NCBI RefSeq assembly: GCF_002939885.1
Contig: NZ_MDED01000016.1
Span: forward strand, 1-64,000
Reading direction: 5' to 3'
Source of the DNA: Xanthomonas cucurbitae
GTDB lineage: Bacteria; Pseudomonadota; Gammaproteobacteria; Xanthomonadales; Xanthomonadaceae
Length of the DNA: 64,000 nucleotides
Notes under the pieces: generated by a model
What the model saw: only the letters and a program-made list of their open reading frames with translations
Told to the model about the DNA's origin: nothing
Databases searched by the model: none
Position numbers and translations under genes: made by a program
Part shown: positions 56,950 through 64,000 of the stretch, in pieces
Position numbering within the stretch: the stretch's first letter is position 1
How the letters are laid out: each line of letters begins with the position of its first letter

Positions 56950-57375
56950 TCAGGCCGCCACGCGCAGCGGCGCGTGCAACGACGGTAGGCAACGCGCCGC
57001 GATCCCCAGCGACATCGCATAGGCACGCGAGGCATCGTGCGGGGCGATCACCACCGCCAACGGCGCATGCTGCGGGTGCAGCCAGGGCTCCAGCTCCTGC
57101 GCCGCATCGGTATGCAGCTCGATATACGGCGTGGGCAGCGCATCCACCGCCGCACGCAGCGCCCTGGCGCAGCCACGCTCGGACAGGGGCAGATCGCCCG
57201 AATCCAGCAGCACCAGCTCTACCTCGGCATCACCGCCGGCCGCCTGCAGGCCGGCAATCAGGGTTTCCACATCGCTGCACGCCAGCGTGCGCAACGCACG
57301 GCCGGCACAGTCGGCCTGCATTGGCGCCGATGGCGCCGGATCAGTCTGCGGGCCTTGCAAAATCAGGATACACAT
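56950..57375 (-). CDS. Type II dehydroquinase-like protein B, degenerate active site
   Basis: 141 aa, first of three minus-strand genes. It starts MCILILQGPQTDPAP, close to the AroQ first strand, and has LVLLDSGDLPLSERGCARALRAAVDALPTPYIELHTDAA, where IELHTD fits the IEVHLSN substrate loop including the His. VVIAPHDASRAYAMSLGIAARCL matches the last AroQ strand-helix. The NPGAYTHTS loop has become DSGDLPLSE, and no lid Tyr is seen. It is about as long as AroQ. Real AroQ should be encoded next to accB elsewhere in the genome; this is a diverged copy. Confidence 0.6.
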   Translation of the reverse strand: MCILILQGPQTDPAPSAPMQADCAGRALRTLACSDVETLIAGLQAAGGDAEVELVLLDSGDLPLSERGCARALRAAVDALPTPYIELHTDAAQELEPWLHPQHAPLAVVIAPHDASRAYAMSLGIAARCLPSLHAPLRVAA

Positions 57376-57725
57376 CGTGTTTGGCTCAACGCACCGTAGT
57401 GCGGGGAGGCCAAGGTAGGCCCGGGTGGCATAAAGGAGCTATCGGCACCACGGCCTGCCAGCATAAAGAGTTCGTAAGGACTGGCAGCCAGGCCCTATCG
57501 CGAAGGTGGAGTCCGCTTCACGCCACGGCAACATGACGCAGGGAAATCAGCAGCCGGCTATCAACGCGTCTTCGAACGTGGGCATCGCTGTGGGAAGCAC
57601 CCCAATGGCCAGCGTCCTGCGAGCAGCTTCCCATCAATAAACGGCAATGTTCTTTTGAGTGATTCTTGCAGGCAGACGATTAGCCGTGCCAGTGCACTCG
57701 ATTCCCGCGACTGCACGTCGAAGCA
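57376..57725. other. Spacer between the dehydroquinase-like set and the restriction gene
   Basis: About 350 bases with lower GC than the flanks, probably holding the promoter of the dehydroquinase-like set. GGCATAAAGGAG and AGCATAAAGAGTTCGTAAGG near 57428-57480 look promoter-like. No gene, tRNA or insertion sequence end was seen. Confidence 0.5.
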
Positions 57726-58598
57726 TCATGACGAACGAGCGGCATTCAACCATTCGCGTGCCAGTGCCGGTATGCGCTCCACGACCTCGCGACCAAAGAT
57801 CACTTCGGAGACCAGGCCCATGTTGAGCATGTCGATGATGCGACAGAGATAGGATTTTCCACACACCCACCAGGTGTAGTGCGAGTCCACGATCAAGATA
57901 TGGTCCGCGCGCACCCCTTCGTTCTTTTCCAGATCATCAAGCTCCAGGCCATCCAGTAGCGTCTCGTAGACACCATCTGCCACGCGGCTGCCGAAGGTAG
58001 TGGTGTAGTAATACTCCTTGATTTCCCAGACCGCTATGGGATTGACGGTCGAAGGAAACGCGCCATCGACGCGGCGTGCCAGCGTGCGTAGCGGGATGCC
58101 ATTGCGGGTGAATGTCGTCAGCTGACGTGGGTCGTAGTCGCACGCTACATCGCCGATGACTTCGTGCACCAGCATGTTGACCAAACCCGTCAGGAAGGCG
58201 GGTGCAGCCATTGCGCCCTTCTGTTTGTTCATGGGAAGTGGAACGAAACGCAGCGGATTGACGCGCGCATTTACTTCCCAATAGAGTGCGCTGGCATCCG
58301 CTGCATTCATGAGATTGGGCCGTACCGTGTTGTTGAGCACATCGGCGCGATAGGCAAAATAACGGTGCAGTGTTTCCCCCAGTTCCGTTGCACAGCCATT
58401 GCGCAGCACCAGCGCGGGGCTGAGCCTCAGGTCGGTCAACGCAGTCGCCATCTGCTCGACACGATGGATCTTCACCGTTCCAGAACCCTTGAGCGCTCCG
58501 CGCGCTACGCGGTTCGTGTATCCCAGCTGTTCCGATAGTGTGCGAACCAGCGCCCAGAACGCCTGCGGCTGCCGCATGAATTCTGGATTGCCTCTCAC
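57726..58598 (-). CDS. Probable type II restriction endonuclease, unrecognised family
   Basis: 290 aa. The nuclease call rests on position and on a PD-(D/E)xK pattern: D178 in RRVDGAF, then E192 and K194 in VWEIKEYYY, with DGVYETLLDGLELDD after it. The N-terminal 60 residues are helical (FWALVRTLSEQLGYTNRVAR). GTG 58598 starts it, with AAGGGAGAG just upstream and one-base overlap with the control gene stop. It is coupled to an XRE regulator and beside a D12 methylase, the layout of a compact type II restriction-modification system. The recognition site and family are not known. DNA here is less GC-rich than the flanks, fitting transfer. Confidence 0.78.
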   Translation of the reverse strand: MRGNPEFMRQPQAFWALVRTLSEQLGYTNRVARGALKGSGTVKIHRVEQMATALTDLRLSPALVLRNGCATELGETLHRYFAYRADVLNNTVRPNLMNAADASALYWEVNARVNPLRFVPLPMNKQKGAMAAPAFLTGLVNMLVHEVIGDVACDYDPRQLTTFTRNGIPLRTLARRVDGAFPSTVNPIAVWEIKEYYYTTTFGSRVADGVYETLLDGLELDDLEKNEGVRADHILIVDSHYTWWVCGKSYLCRIIDMLNMGLVSEVIFGREVVERIPALAREWLNAARSS

Positions 58599-58831
58599 TG
58601 CTCTCCCTTCTCGAACAATGCAATGAAATCATGGAGGCCGACGCCAAGAACGCGGCACAGCTCCATCAACTCAACGAAGTCCACGCGGCGTTCGCCGCTT
58701 TCGTACTTGCTGACGTAGGATTGCGGCTTGCCGAGAGCGCTGGCGACGTCGGTCTGGGTCAGATCGGACTGGATCCGCAGATCGCGAAGCAGTCGAGCAA
58801 GCAGCGCGTAGCGGTCTATGGGCGTCGTCAT
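58595..58831 (-). CDS. XRE-family control protein of the restriction-modification system
   Basis: 78-aa helix-turn-helix protein: LLRDLRIQSDLTQTDVASALGKPQSYVSKYESGERRVDFVELMEL contains the whole Cro/C1 fold (residues about 11-58), followed by GLHDFIALFEKG. Such C proteins time the nuclease relative to the methylase after entry into a new host. Its stop overlaps the nuclease start (GTGA). It diverges from the methylase gene over 57 bases that hold a small palindrome. Confidence 0.88.
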   Translation of the reverse strand: MTTPIDRYALLARLLRDLRIQSDLTQTDVASALGKPQSYVSKYESGERRVDFVELMELCRVLGVGLHDFIALFEKGEQ

Positions 58832-58857
58832 CGGCGGCACTCTAGAGCCGAGTTGCC

Positions 58858-58880
58858 AACTATCCCAATTCAGGATATTC
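58858..58880. promoter_or_regulatory. Candidate control-protein box between XRE and methylase genes
   Basis: AACTATCC-CAATTCA-GGATATTC: TATCC and GGATA form an inverted repeat (58861-58865 and 58873-58877). It lies 30 bases before the XRE start and 12 before the methylase start. C proteins bind short paired palindromes in this position; only one is clear here. Confidence 0.5.
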
Positions 58881-58888
58881 TTGCCGGC

Positions 58889-59761
58889 ATGAATCAGCTC
58901 ACCCGCCCACCCATGCCAGAGCGCCATGCGTTCAAGGGCCAACTCCTGAAATGGGTCGGTAACAAGCAGCGATTCGCCGAAGAGTTGATTTCTTACTTTC
59001 CAGCGAACTTCAACACCTTCGTTGAACCGTTCATCGGTAGTGGCGCCGTGCTGGCGACGCTGGCCCCCGAACGCGCGATCGCTGGCGATGTCTTCGGGCC
59101 GCTGATTGAAATCTGGACGACGCTGAAAGACGATCCGCAGCGGTTGGTCGCCTGGTACCAGGAGCGACATGCCCTCATTGAGGACATGGGCAAGATTCCG
59201 GCCTACAAGTCTGTCCTGGCTTCGTACAACCGCGCCGCCAATGGTGCTGATCTGCTGTTCCTGTCGCGCACCTGCTATGGCGGAGTGATTCGCTTCAGAA
59301 AATCCGACGGCTTCATGTCCACACCGTGTGGCCCGCATCGACCGATGCCGCCCGCTAATTTCGCGAGCCGCGCACATACCTGGCATCAGCGGATCAAGGG
59401 TACGCGATTCCACCACGCGGACTATCGCGAACTGATGCAGCGCGCCAAACCGGGCGACTTGGTGTACTGCGATCCGCCCTATGTGGATTCGCAGTCCATC
59501 TTGTACGGTGCGCAAGGCTTTCGATTGCCTGAGTTGTTCGAGGCCATTGCAGCGTGCAAGCGGCGTGGGGTCTATGTGGCCTTGAGCATCGATGGGACCA
59601 AGAAGTCCGGCAACAATGTCGTGCAGATTGATCCGCCAGCCGGTCTGTTCAAGCGCGAGGCCTTGGTCAACTGTGGCCGGTCCATGCTGCGCAGATTCCA
59701 GATGGACGGCCAAACGCTGGAGTCTGAACTGGTCGCCGACCGTCTACTGCTGACTTACTGA
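58889..59761 (+). CDS. DNA N6-adenine methyltransferase, D12 class
   Basis: 290-aa Dam-like methylase. The SAM motif is FVEPFIGSG (44-52, FxxPFxGxG), preceded by the D12 N-terminal LLKWVGNKQRFAEELISYFP, and the catalytic motif is DPPY at 195-198 followed by VDSQSILYGAQGF. RTCYGGVIRFRKSDGF is also typical. D12 enzymes include Dam, DpnM and M.EcoRV, so the product should be 6-methyladenine. The start at 58889 sits at a plausible distance behind the control box; the longer upstream frame runs through the XRE gene. It protects the host from the linked nuclease. Confidence 0.93.
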   Translation: MNQLTRPPMPERHAFKGQLLKWVGNKQRFAEELISYFPANFNTFVEPFIGSGAVLATLAPERAIAGDVFGPLIEIWTTLKDDPQRLVAWYQERHALIEDMGKIPAYKSVLASYNRAANGADLLFLSRTCYGGVIRFRKSDGFMSTPCGPHRPMPPANFASRAHTWHQRIKGTRFHHADYRELMQRAKPGDLVYCDPPYVDSQSILYGAQGFRLPELFEAIAACKRRGVYVALSIDGTKKSGNNVVQIDPPAGLFKREALVNCGRSMLRRFQMDGQTLESELVADRLLLTY

Positions 59762-59842
59762 TCCATCGCGCGCCATGGTCGGCCGGGGCCAAACCACTGA
59801 GCGATGACGCGCACGCATGGCCGCTGTGGGAGTGGAATCGCC

Positions 59843-60550
59843 CTATACGCCCACCACCGGCCGCAGGCACAGCCAGATGGCGCACCAGTGCGACAACGCG
59901 CCGCCCAAGACGTGGGCGTGCCAGATGGCGCGGTTGTAGACCATGGACTTGCGCACATAGAAGCCCACGCCCACGGTGTAGAACGCACCGCCGGCAACGA
60001 TGAGCCACAACACCGCGCTGTCCAGCCCGGCGATCATCTGGTTGATCACCACGACGCCCGCCCAGCCCAGCAGCAGGTAGATCGCCACCCAGAAGCCCTT
60101 GGCGATGCCGGGCAGGCACAGCTTGGCGAACACGCCGAACAACGCCACGCTCCACACCGTCAGGATCATGGCCCAGCGCCAGGCACCATCGAGCGCGACC
60201 AGGAAGAACGGGGTGTACGAACCGGCGATCATCACGAAGATGCCGGCATGGTCGAACTTGCGCAACATCGGCTGGCGCAATGGCGGGGCGAAGTTGTACG
60301 CCGCCGAGCAGGCGAACATCACCAGCAGGCCCAGCGCGTAGACGCAGGTGGCCAGCAGCAGGGTCTGGTTGGCATGCGCGCGCCAGATCATCCAGGCGCC
60401 ACCGACGATGGCCAGGAACAGACCGGCAGCGTGCACGATCACATCCGCACGGCGGGCAGCGGGAGTCTGGTAATGCGGAACGAGGGCGCTGGGGGGCACG
60501 GGCACGGTGGGTCTTGGAGAGGGGGAACCCACAGCCTGCAGGTTGGGCAT
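59843..60550 (-). CDS. Hemolysin III / PAQR-family membrane protein
   Basis: 235-aa protein with seven predicted membrane segments of the TrhA/YqfA type. Family marks: DVIVHAAGLFLAIVGGAWM, FACSAAYNF, KFDHAGIFVMIAGSYTPF with the metal-binding His, and IWHAHVLGGALSHWCAIWL with the C-terminal HxxxH set. The N-terminal 40 residues are Pro-rich and cytoplasmic. Members affect membrane lipid fluidity; true hemolysis is doubtful. ATG 60550 was chosen; the frame further upstream enters the palindrome region. Confidence 0.9.
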   Translation of the reverse strand: MPNLQAVGSPSPRPTVPVPPSALVPHYQTPAARRADVIVHAAGLFLAIVGGAWMIWRAHANQTLLLATCVYALGLLVMFACSAAYNFAPPLRQPMLRKFDHAGIFVMIAGSYTPFFLVALDGAWRWAMILTVWSVALFGVFAKLCLPGIAKGFWVAIYLLLGWAGVVVINQMIAGLDSAVLWLIVAGGAFYTVGVGFYVRKSMVYNRAIWHAHVLGGALSHWCAIWLCLRPVVGV

Positions 60551-60620
60551 GACGCTGTGGGGTCCACAGCATACCCGCTTGCTGAATTGGCTCAGTGACA
60601 CGGGCTCGCCCATTCGGGCC

Positions 60621-60641
60621 GTGTCTCATACCCTGAGACAC
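60621..60641. promoter_or_regulatory. Inverted repeat GTGTCTCA-N5-TGAGACAC before the helicase gene
   Basis: Two perfect 8-base arms around TACCC, and a further half site TGTCTCAT at 60648-60655. They lie 23-57 bases before the mrfA-like start and about 70 from the divergent hemolysin III start. Probable operator for one or both genes; protein unknown. Confidence 0.75.
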
Positions 60642-60677
60642 CTCCCCTGTCTCATGCTCCTCTTTGGGAGCCGCCGT

Positions 60678-63173
60678 ATGCCTCCGTTTGCCCTCGCTCC
60701 CCGTACCGAAACCGCCGAACGCGCCCTGGCCACCACCGATGGTCGGCCCAGCCGCGACGGCGCACTGCTCACCCAGCGCCTGGAACGGCGCTACCACGAC
60801 CGCATCACCGGCAGCTTCACCCTCCCCGGGCGCGAAGGCAGCTACGCACCGATCCCGGAAGATGTGCCGGCCGCCTTGGCCGATGCACTGCGTGCGCGCG
60901 GTATCGGCCAGCTCTACAGCCATCAGGCCGACGCCTGGGCAGCAAGCCAGCGTGGCGAGCATGTGGCGATCGTGACGCCTACCGCCTCTGGCAAATCGCT
61001 GTGCTACACGCTGCCGGTGGTGAGCGCAGCGATGACCAGTGGCGCCAAGGCGCTGTACCTGTTCCCGACCAAAGCGCTGGCGCAGGATCAGGTGGCCGAG
61101 CTGCTGGAGCTCAACCGCGCCGGCGAGCTCGGGGTGAAGGCCTTCACCTTCGACGGCGATACGCCTGGCGATGCGCGGCAGGCGATCCGCCTGCATGGCG
61201 ACATCGTGGTGAGCAACCCGGACATGCTGCACCAGGCCATCCTGCCGCATCACACCAAGTGGGCGCAGTTCTTCGAGAACCTGCGCTATGTGGTGATCGA
61301 CGAGATCCACACCTATCGCGGGGTGTTCGGTAGCCATGTCACCAACGTGCTGCGGCGGCTCAAGCGCATTTGCGCGTTCTACGGCGCCAGCCCGCAGTTC
61401 ATCCTGTGCTCGGCCACCATCGGCAACCCGCACGCGCACGCGCAGGCCTTGATCGAAGAGCGCGTGCATGCCATCACCAAGTCCGGCGCGCCCACCGGCG
61501 ACAAGCATGTGCTGTTGTGGAACCCACCGGTGGTCAATGCCGATCTCGGCCTGCGCGCTTCGGCGCGTTCGCAGAGCAACCGCATTGCACGTATCGCCAT
61601 CAAGAGTGGGTTGAAGACGCTGGTGTTCGCGCAGACACGCTTGATGGTGGAAGTGCTGACCAAATATTTGAAAGACATCTTCGACCACGACCCGCGCAAG
61701 CCGCCACGCATTCGCGCCTACCGCGGTGGCTACCTGCCCACCGAACGCCGCGAGGTGGAACGCGCGATGCGCGCCGGCACCATCGACGGCATCATTTCGA
61801 CTTCTGCGCTGGAACTGGGCGTGGATATCGGCGCGCTGGACGTGGTGATCCTCAATGGCTACCCCGGCAGCGTGGCGGCCACCTGGCAGCGCTTCGGCCG
61901 CGCCGGGCGGCGCCAGCAGCCGGCGCTGGGCGTGTTGGTGGCCAGCTCGCAACCGTTGGACCAGTACGTGGTGCGGCACCCGGATTTCTTTGCCGATGCC
62001 TCGCCCGAACATGCGCGCATTGCGCCAGACCAGCCGCTGATCCTGTTCGACCACATCCGCTGCGCGGCGTTCGAATTGCCGTTCATTGCCAGCGAACCAT
62101 TCGGCCCGATCGACCCGCTGGTGTTCCTGGAAGCGCTGGCTGAAAGCGAAGTCGTCCACCAGGAAGGCGACCGCTGGGAATGGATTGCCGACAGCTACCC
62201 GGCCAACGCGGTGAGCCTGCGCTCGGTGGCCGACGGCAACTTCGTGGTGGTGGACAAGAGCGACGGCAAGCAGCAGATCATCGCCGAGGTGGATTATTCG
62301 GCCGCCGCGCTCACCCTGTACGAAGGCGCCATCCACATGGTGCAAAGCACGCCGTATCAAGTGGAGCGGCTGGATTGGGAAGGCCGCAAGGCCTATGTCA
62401 CGCGCACGCATGTGGACTACTACACCGACAGCATCGACTACACCAAGCTGAAAGTGCTGGACCGCTTCGAAGGCAGCCTGGCCGGGCGTGGCGACTGCCA
62501 TCATGGCGAAGTGCATGTGGTGCGGCGCGTCTCCGGCTACAAGAAGATCCGCTACTACACGCACGAAAACATCGGCTACGGCCCGGTGAACCTGCCCGAC
62601 CAGGAGCTGCACACCACGGCGGTGTGGTGGCAGTTGCCGCAGGCCACGCTGGGCAAGGCATTCGCCTCCAGGCAGGATGCATTGGATGGATTTTTAGGGG
62701 CGGCGTATGCGCTGCATGTGGTGGCGACGGTGGCGGTGATGGCCGATGCGCGCGACCTGCAAAAAGCGGTGGGCAATGGCGACGGCGCCTGGTTTGCGGT
62801 GGCCGACCAGACCGGGCGCGGGCAATTGCGCGGCGTGGAAGAAGGCGAGCAAGGCGCGGTGGAACTGCAGCAGGCCTTCGTGCCCACGGTGTACCTGTAC
62901 GACAACTTCCCCGGCGGCGTGGGCTTGAGCGAGCCGCTGTGGCTGCGCCAGGCCGAGCTGCTGCAGCGCGCGGACGAACTGGTGCGTCGCTGCGACTGCA
63001 CGGCCGGCTGCCCGGCCTGCGTCGGCCCGGTGCTGGCCGCGCACGAGCAAGGCAAGGGCGAATCGCCCAAGTCGCTGGCGTTGACCGTGCTGGCGCTGTT
63101 GTTCGATGCCGATGCGCCGCTACGCCATGCCACCCAGGCCGATGACGACCTGGCGCTGGATGTAGGTGCATGA
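60678..63173 (+). CDS. mrfA: MrfA-like DEAD/DEAH-box DNA helicase with C-terminal zinc domain
   Basis: 831-aa superfamily 2 helicase. Motifs: QxxA region GIGQLYSHQADAW near residue 75, Walker A TPTASGKSLCY, PTKALAQDQ, VVIDEIHTYRG (DEIH), CSATIGNP, ISTSALELGVDIGALD and QRFGRAGRR. The C-terminal DUF1998 region carries the zinc cysteines RCDCTAGCPACVG. In Bacillus subtilis MrfA works with the nuclease MrfB in mitomycin C crosslink repair. Here the next gene overlaps by 4 bases and looks like MrfB. ATG 60678 has GGGAG upstream; a TTG/ATG upstream is less likely. Confidence 0.9.
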   Translation: MPPFALAPRTETAERALATTDGRPSRDGALLTQRLERRYHDRITGSFTLPGREGSYAPIPEDVPAALADALRARGIGQLYSHQADAWAASQRGEHVAIVTPTASGKSLCYTLPVVSAAMTSGAKALYLFPTKALAQDQVAELLELNRAGELGVKAFTFDGDTPGDARQAIRLHGDIVVSNPDMLHQAILPHHTKWAQFFENLRYVVIDEIHTYRGVFGSHVTNVLRRLKRICAFYGASPQFILCSATIGNPHAHAQALIEERVHAITKSGAPTGDKHVLLWNPPVVNADLGLRASARSQSNRIARIAIKSGLKTLVFAQTRLMVEVLTKYLKDIFDHDPRKPPRIRAYRGGYLPTERREVERAMRAGTIDGIISTSALELGVDIGALDVVILNGYPGSVAATWQRFGRAGRRQQPALGVLVASSQPLDQYVVRHPDFFADASPEHARIAPDQPLILFDHIRCAAFELPFIASEPFGPIDPLVFLEALAESEVVHQEGDRWEWIADSYPANAVSLRSVADGNFVVVDKSDGKQQIIAEVDYSAAALTLYEGAIHMVQSTPYQVERLDWEGRKAYVTRTHVDYYTDSIDYTKLKVLDRFEGSLAGRGDCHHGEVHVVRRVSGYKKIRYYTHENIGYGPVNLPDQELHTTAVWWQLPQATLGKAFASRQDALDGFLGAAYALHVVATVAVMADARDLQKAVGNGDGAWFAVADQTGRGQLRGVEEGEQGAVELQQAFVPTVYLYDNFPGGVGLSEPLWLRQAELLQRADELVRRCDCTAGCPACVGPVLAAHEQGKGESPKSLALTVLALLFDADAPLRHATQADDDLALDVGA

Positions 63174-64000
63174 GCGTGAGTGCGGACCGCCTGCGGTTGT
63201 TGCGGCGTCAGGCCGGGCACGCCTATGTGCCGGCGGCGGTTGCAGATAGCGGTGCAGTGGATGGTGCGGATGGGTGCGCTGCGGTTGATGCGGATGGCGA
63301 TACACACCCGATGCGCTCGGCAGTGGTCGGCCAAACCTCTGCTGATGCGGTGGGTGCGGATGCTGTTGCAGGCGATGTGCGCGCGCGTGCCGCACGTGAG
63401 ATGCCTGCCACGGCGCAGCCGCCGATGCCTGGCAGCGATCCTGGGCTGAGCGCAGAACGTTTGCGCCTGCTACGCCGTCAGGTCGGCGGGCTGACGCCCA
63501 CGGCGCACAAGGACACTGCGGTGATGCCCACGCGTGCGCAACGTCAGCCGGCGTCGGGTGCTGCTGCATCTGTCTCGCGCGCTGTGCCGCGCGAGACTGC
63601 GGTACGAAGCGCGCCGTCGGGCAGTGTGGATGCCGTCCGTGCAGCGCGTACCCAGCCCGCAACACCGGCCACGACACGCCGCGCCTTGCAGGCGCCGGTG
63701 GTGGCACCGCATGCACGCGATAGCTCGGCGTTTGCCTGGGTGGACCACGAGGTCCGCCACAAGCCGGCCGGCGCGGCGGCCGATGCGGCAGCGCGCGTGC
63801 CGGCGATGCGCGCGACACCTGCTGTGCCCACCGCCATCCCGGCACCCCAGCGGCACACCGACATCGCCGGCCTGCGCAAGATGATCGGCCTGCGCGAACG
63901 CGCGGTGTCGGCGCACACGCCGGTACGCACGCCATCGACCGACCGGCATCTGCCCGGCAGCGAGATCGCACCTGGCTTGCACCTGATCGAAGCCTTCCTG
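63170..64000 (+). CDS. MrfB/YprB-like exonuclease, N-terminal part only (runs off window)
   Basis: The frame is open from ATG 63170, overlapping the helicase stop (ATGA), to the end of the window (277 residues). The visible part is mostly a low-complexity Ala/Val/Asp-rich arm. The motif SADRLRLLRRQAG near residue 4 returns as SAERLRLLRRQVG near residue 94 and, looser, as IAGLRKMIGLRERAV near residue 233. The last residues PGSEIAPGLHLIEAFL resemble the beginning of the RNase H-like YprB domain, so the nuclease part lies beyond the window. The helicase partnership supports this call; the domain itself cannot be seen. Confidence 0.7.
   Translation, partial: MSVSADRLRLLRRQAGHAYVPAAVADSGAVDGADGCAAVDADGDTHPMRSAVVGQTSADAVGADAVAGDVRARAAREMPATAQPPMPGSDPGLSAERLRLLRRQVGGLTPTAHKDTAVMPTRAQRQPASGAAASVSRAVPRETAVRSAPSGSVDAVRAARTQPATPATTRRALQAPVVAPHARDSSAFAWVDHEVRHKPAGAAADAAARVPAMRATPAVPTAIPAPQRHTDIAGLRKMIGLRERAVSAHTPVRTPSTDRHLPGSEIAPGLHLIEAFL

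Noticed and set aside
57634-57870. 78-codon minus-strand frame next to the restriction gene
   Set aside because: It overlaps the end of the nuclease gene in another frame and has no ribosome site or recognisable sequence.
58631-58888. Methylase N-terminal extension through the XRE gene
   Set aside because: Upstream residues come from the antisense of the XRE gene; the D12 domain begins at MNQLTRPPMP.
59667-62612. Open frame of about 980 codons antisense to the MrfA-like helicase
   Set aside because: Shadow of the helicase gene; the real gene has all helicase motifs and a ribosome site.

Overview
The window is one 64 kb piece of a GC-rich gammaproteobacterial chromosome, almost certainly a Xanthomonas. 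The non-phosphorylative L-fucose pathway with a complete L-fuconate dehydratase, a cellobionate phosphorylase cluster nearby, the rpmB-rpmG pair, a large TonB-dependent receptor and several families of dispersed hairpin repeats all fit that genus. The assignment rests on gene content, not on a database search. No rRNA, tRNA, CRISPR array or complete insertion sequence was seen.

Layout. 1-6602 (minus): a type VI secretion block tssB-tssC-hcp-tagJ-tssE-tssF-tssG. tssB, tssC, hcp and tssE look intact. tagJ and tssF each carry one in-frame stop codon and tssG loses its C-terminal third, so the system looks dead or dying. A one-domain AraC regulator lies divergently beside it. 7.6-22 kb is mostly housekeeping: a universal stress protein, UvrD, a FAD oxidoreductase, cardiolipin synthase, L28/L33, a DUF885 lipid- or peptidase-like protein, RsmG with a 184-bp tandem repeat at its 3' end, PhoD, a phosphopantetheinyl transferase, a GlsB-type protein, a GFA protein and exonuclease III. 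22-30 kb holds a TonB receptor / phosphodiester glycosidase operon with a divergent ROK regulator, then a lipoprotein, a parvulin isomerase and a periplasmic glycerophosphodiesterase.

30.5-37.3 kb is an acetate module: DcaP-like porin, YjcH and ActP diverge from acs, which is followed by a LuxR-type response regulator (CrbR-like). Its likely partner, a transporter-fused hybrid kinase (CrbS-like), lies at 48-51.5 kb. 37.6-38.5 kb carries a membrane-anchored thioredoxin-like protein and a 67-aa secreted six-cysteine peptide. 39-47 kb is the L-fucose catabolic locus (dehydrogenase, lactonase, SDR, FAH hydrolase, FucD, mutarotase, FucP, IclR regulator) with a perfect 12-bp inverted repeat as probable operator. 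mntP follows with a yybP-ykoY manganese riboswitch. 51.7-56.2 kb is a cellobionate module: GPH symporter, GH94 phosphorylase and gluconokinase, so that cellobionate gives glucose 1-phosphate plus 6-phosphogluconate.

56.3-59.8 kb is the most accessory part: three small overlapping genes, two resembling degenerate type II dehydroquinases, then a compact restriction-modification system (XRE control protein, unrecognised PD-ExK nuclease, D12-class adenine methylase). 59.8-64 kb ends with a hemolysin III/PAQR protein and an MrfA-MrfB-like DNA repair pair, the second running off the window.
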